Positions 5,731 through 5,745 of a stretch of DNA of 5,745 nt are shown one piece after another. Made by a program: the position numbers and the translations under genes. The stretch spans positions 1 through 5,745 of the forward strand of contig JAEWEI010000013.1 in assembly GCA_023389545.1 (NCBI GenBank), read 5' to 3'. This DNA is from Actinomycetes bacterium (GTDB lineage: Bacteria > Actinomycetota > Actinomycetes > Actinomycetales > Cellulomonadaceae). A model generated the notes under the pieces. The model was not told where the DNA came from. It ran no database searches and worked only from the letters and a program-made list of their open reading frames with translations. Position 1 is the stretch's first letter, and each line of letters begins with the position of its first letter.

Positions 5731-5745
5731 TCACTCGCCTTCGGG
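5731..5745 (-). CDS. Possible 3' end of an upstream gene cut by the window edge
   Basis: Reading leftward from the window end, one frame gives Pro-Glu-Gly-Glu followed by TGA (5733-5731), leaving 4 bases before the membrane protein ATG. Tight spacing of this kind is typical of operon neighbours, and the AAGGCGAG just before the stop would double as the ribosome binding site for the next gene. Five codons are too few to prove a gene or name it. Confidence 0.3.
   Translation of the reverse strand, partial: PEGE

Overview
This window looks like chromosomal DNA from a high-GC actinobacterium. The evidence is the very high G+C, strong third-position GC bias, long shadow reading frames opposite real genes, a leaderless GTG start just after a TAnnnT -10 box, and a lipoprotein/OmpA-like pair of actinobacterial type. 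A member of the Micrococcales such as a Cellulomonas relative is a reasonable guess, but nothing here fixes the genus. There are no RNA genes, insertion sequences, CRISPR arrays or phage genes.

Left half, plus strand. Positions 1-239 hold no gene that I can support. A short Ala/Thr/Ser-rich predicted coiled-coil protein follows (240-515); it carries three perfect 9-bp tandem repeats. After an intergenic dyad at 562-584 comes a two-gene envelope unit: a secreted lipoprotein (633-1283) and an exported OmpA-like peptidoglycan-binding protein (1280-1885), joined by an ATGA start/stop overlap. A small DUF1905 protein (1958-2242) with its own strong ribosome binding site ends this half. A long, nearly perfect hairpin (2259-2302) separates it from the converging gene on the right.

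Right half. A KstD-type FAD enzyme (3-ketosteroid delta1-dehydrogenase family, 3977 to 2310, minus strand) is divergent from a TetR-family regulator (4104-4721, plus strand). The 126-bp gap between them holds a 14-bp operator-like palindrome. It lies inside the spacer of a candidate promoter for the dehydrogenase, so the regulator probably controls the enzyme. The regulator converges, across a second hairpin, on a polytopic membrane protein of the DUF5692 type (5726 to 4776, minus strand). The last bases of the window look like the stop end of another minus-strand gene 4 bp upstream of the membrane protein, so that gene may be the tail of an operon entering from the right.

Taken together, the window contains an envelope module (lipoprotein plus OmpA-like protein) and a probable regulated steroid- or ketone-oxidising flavoenzyme locus, possibly linked to an uncharacterised membrane protein. 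No other steroid catabolism genes are visible. The substrate of the flavoenzyme and the role of the membrane protein are therefore inferred, not shown.
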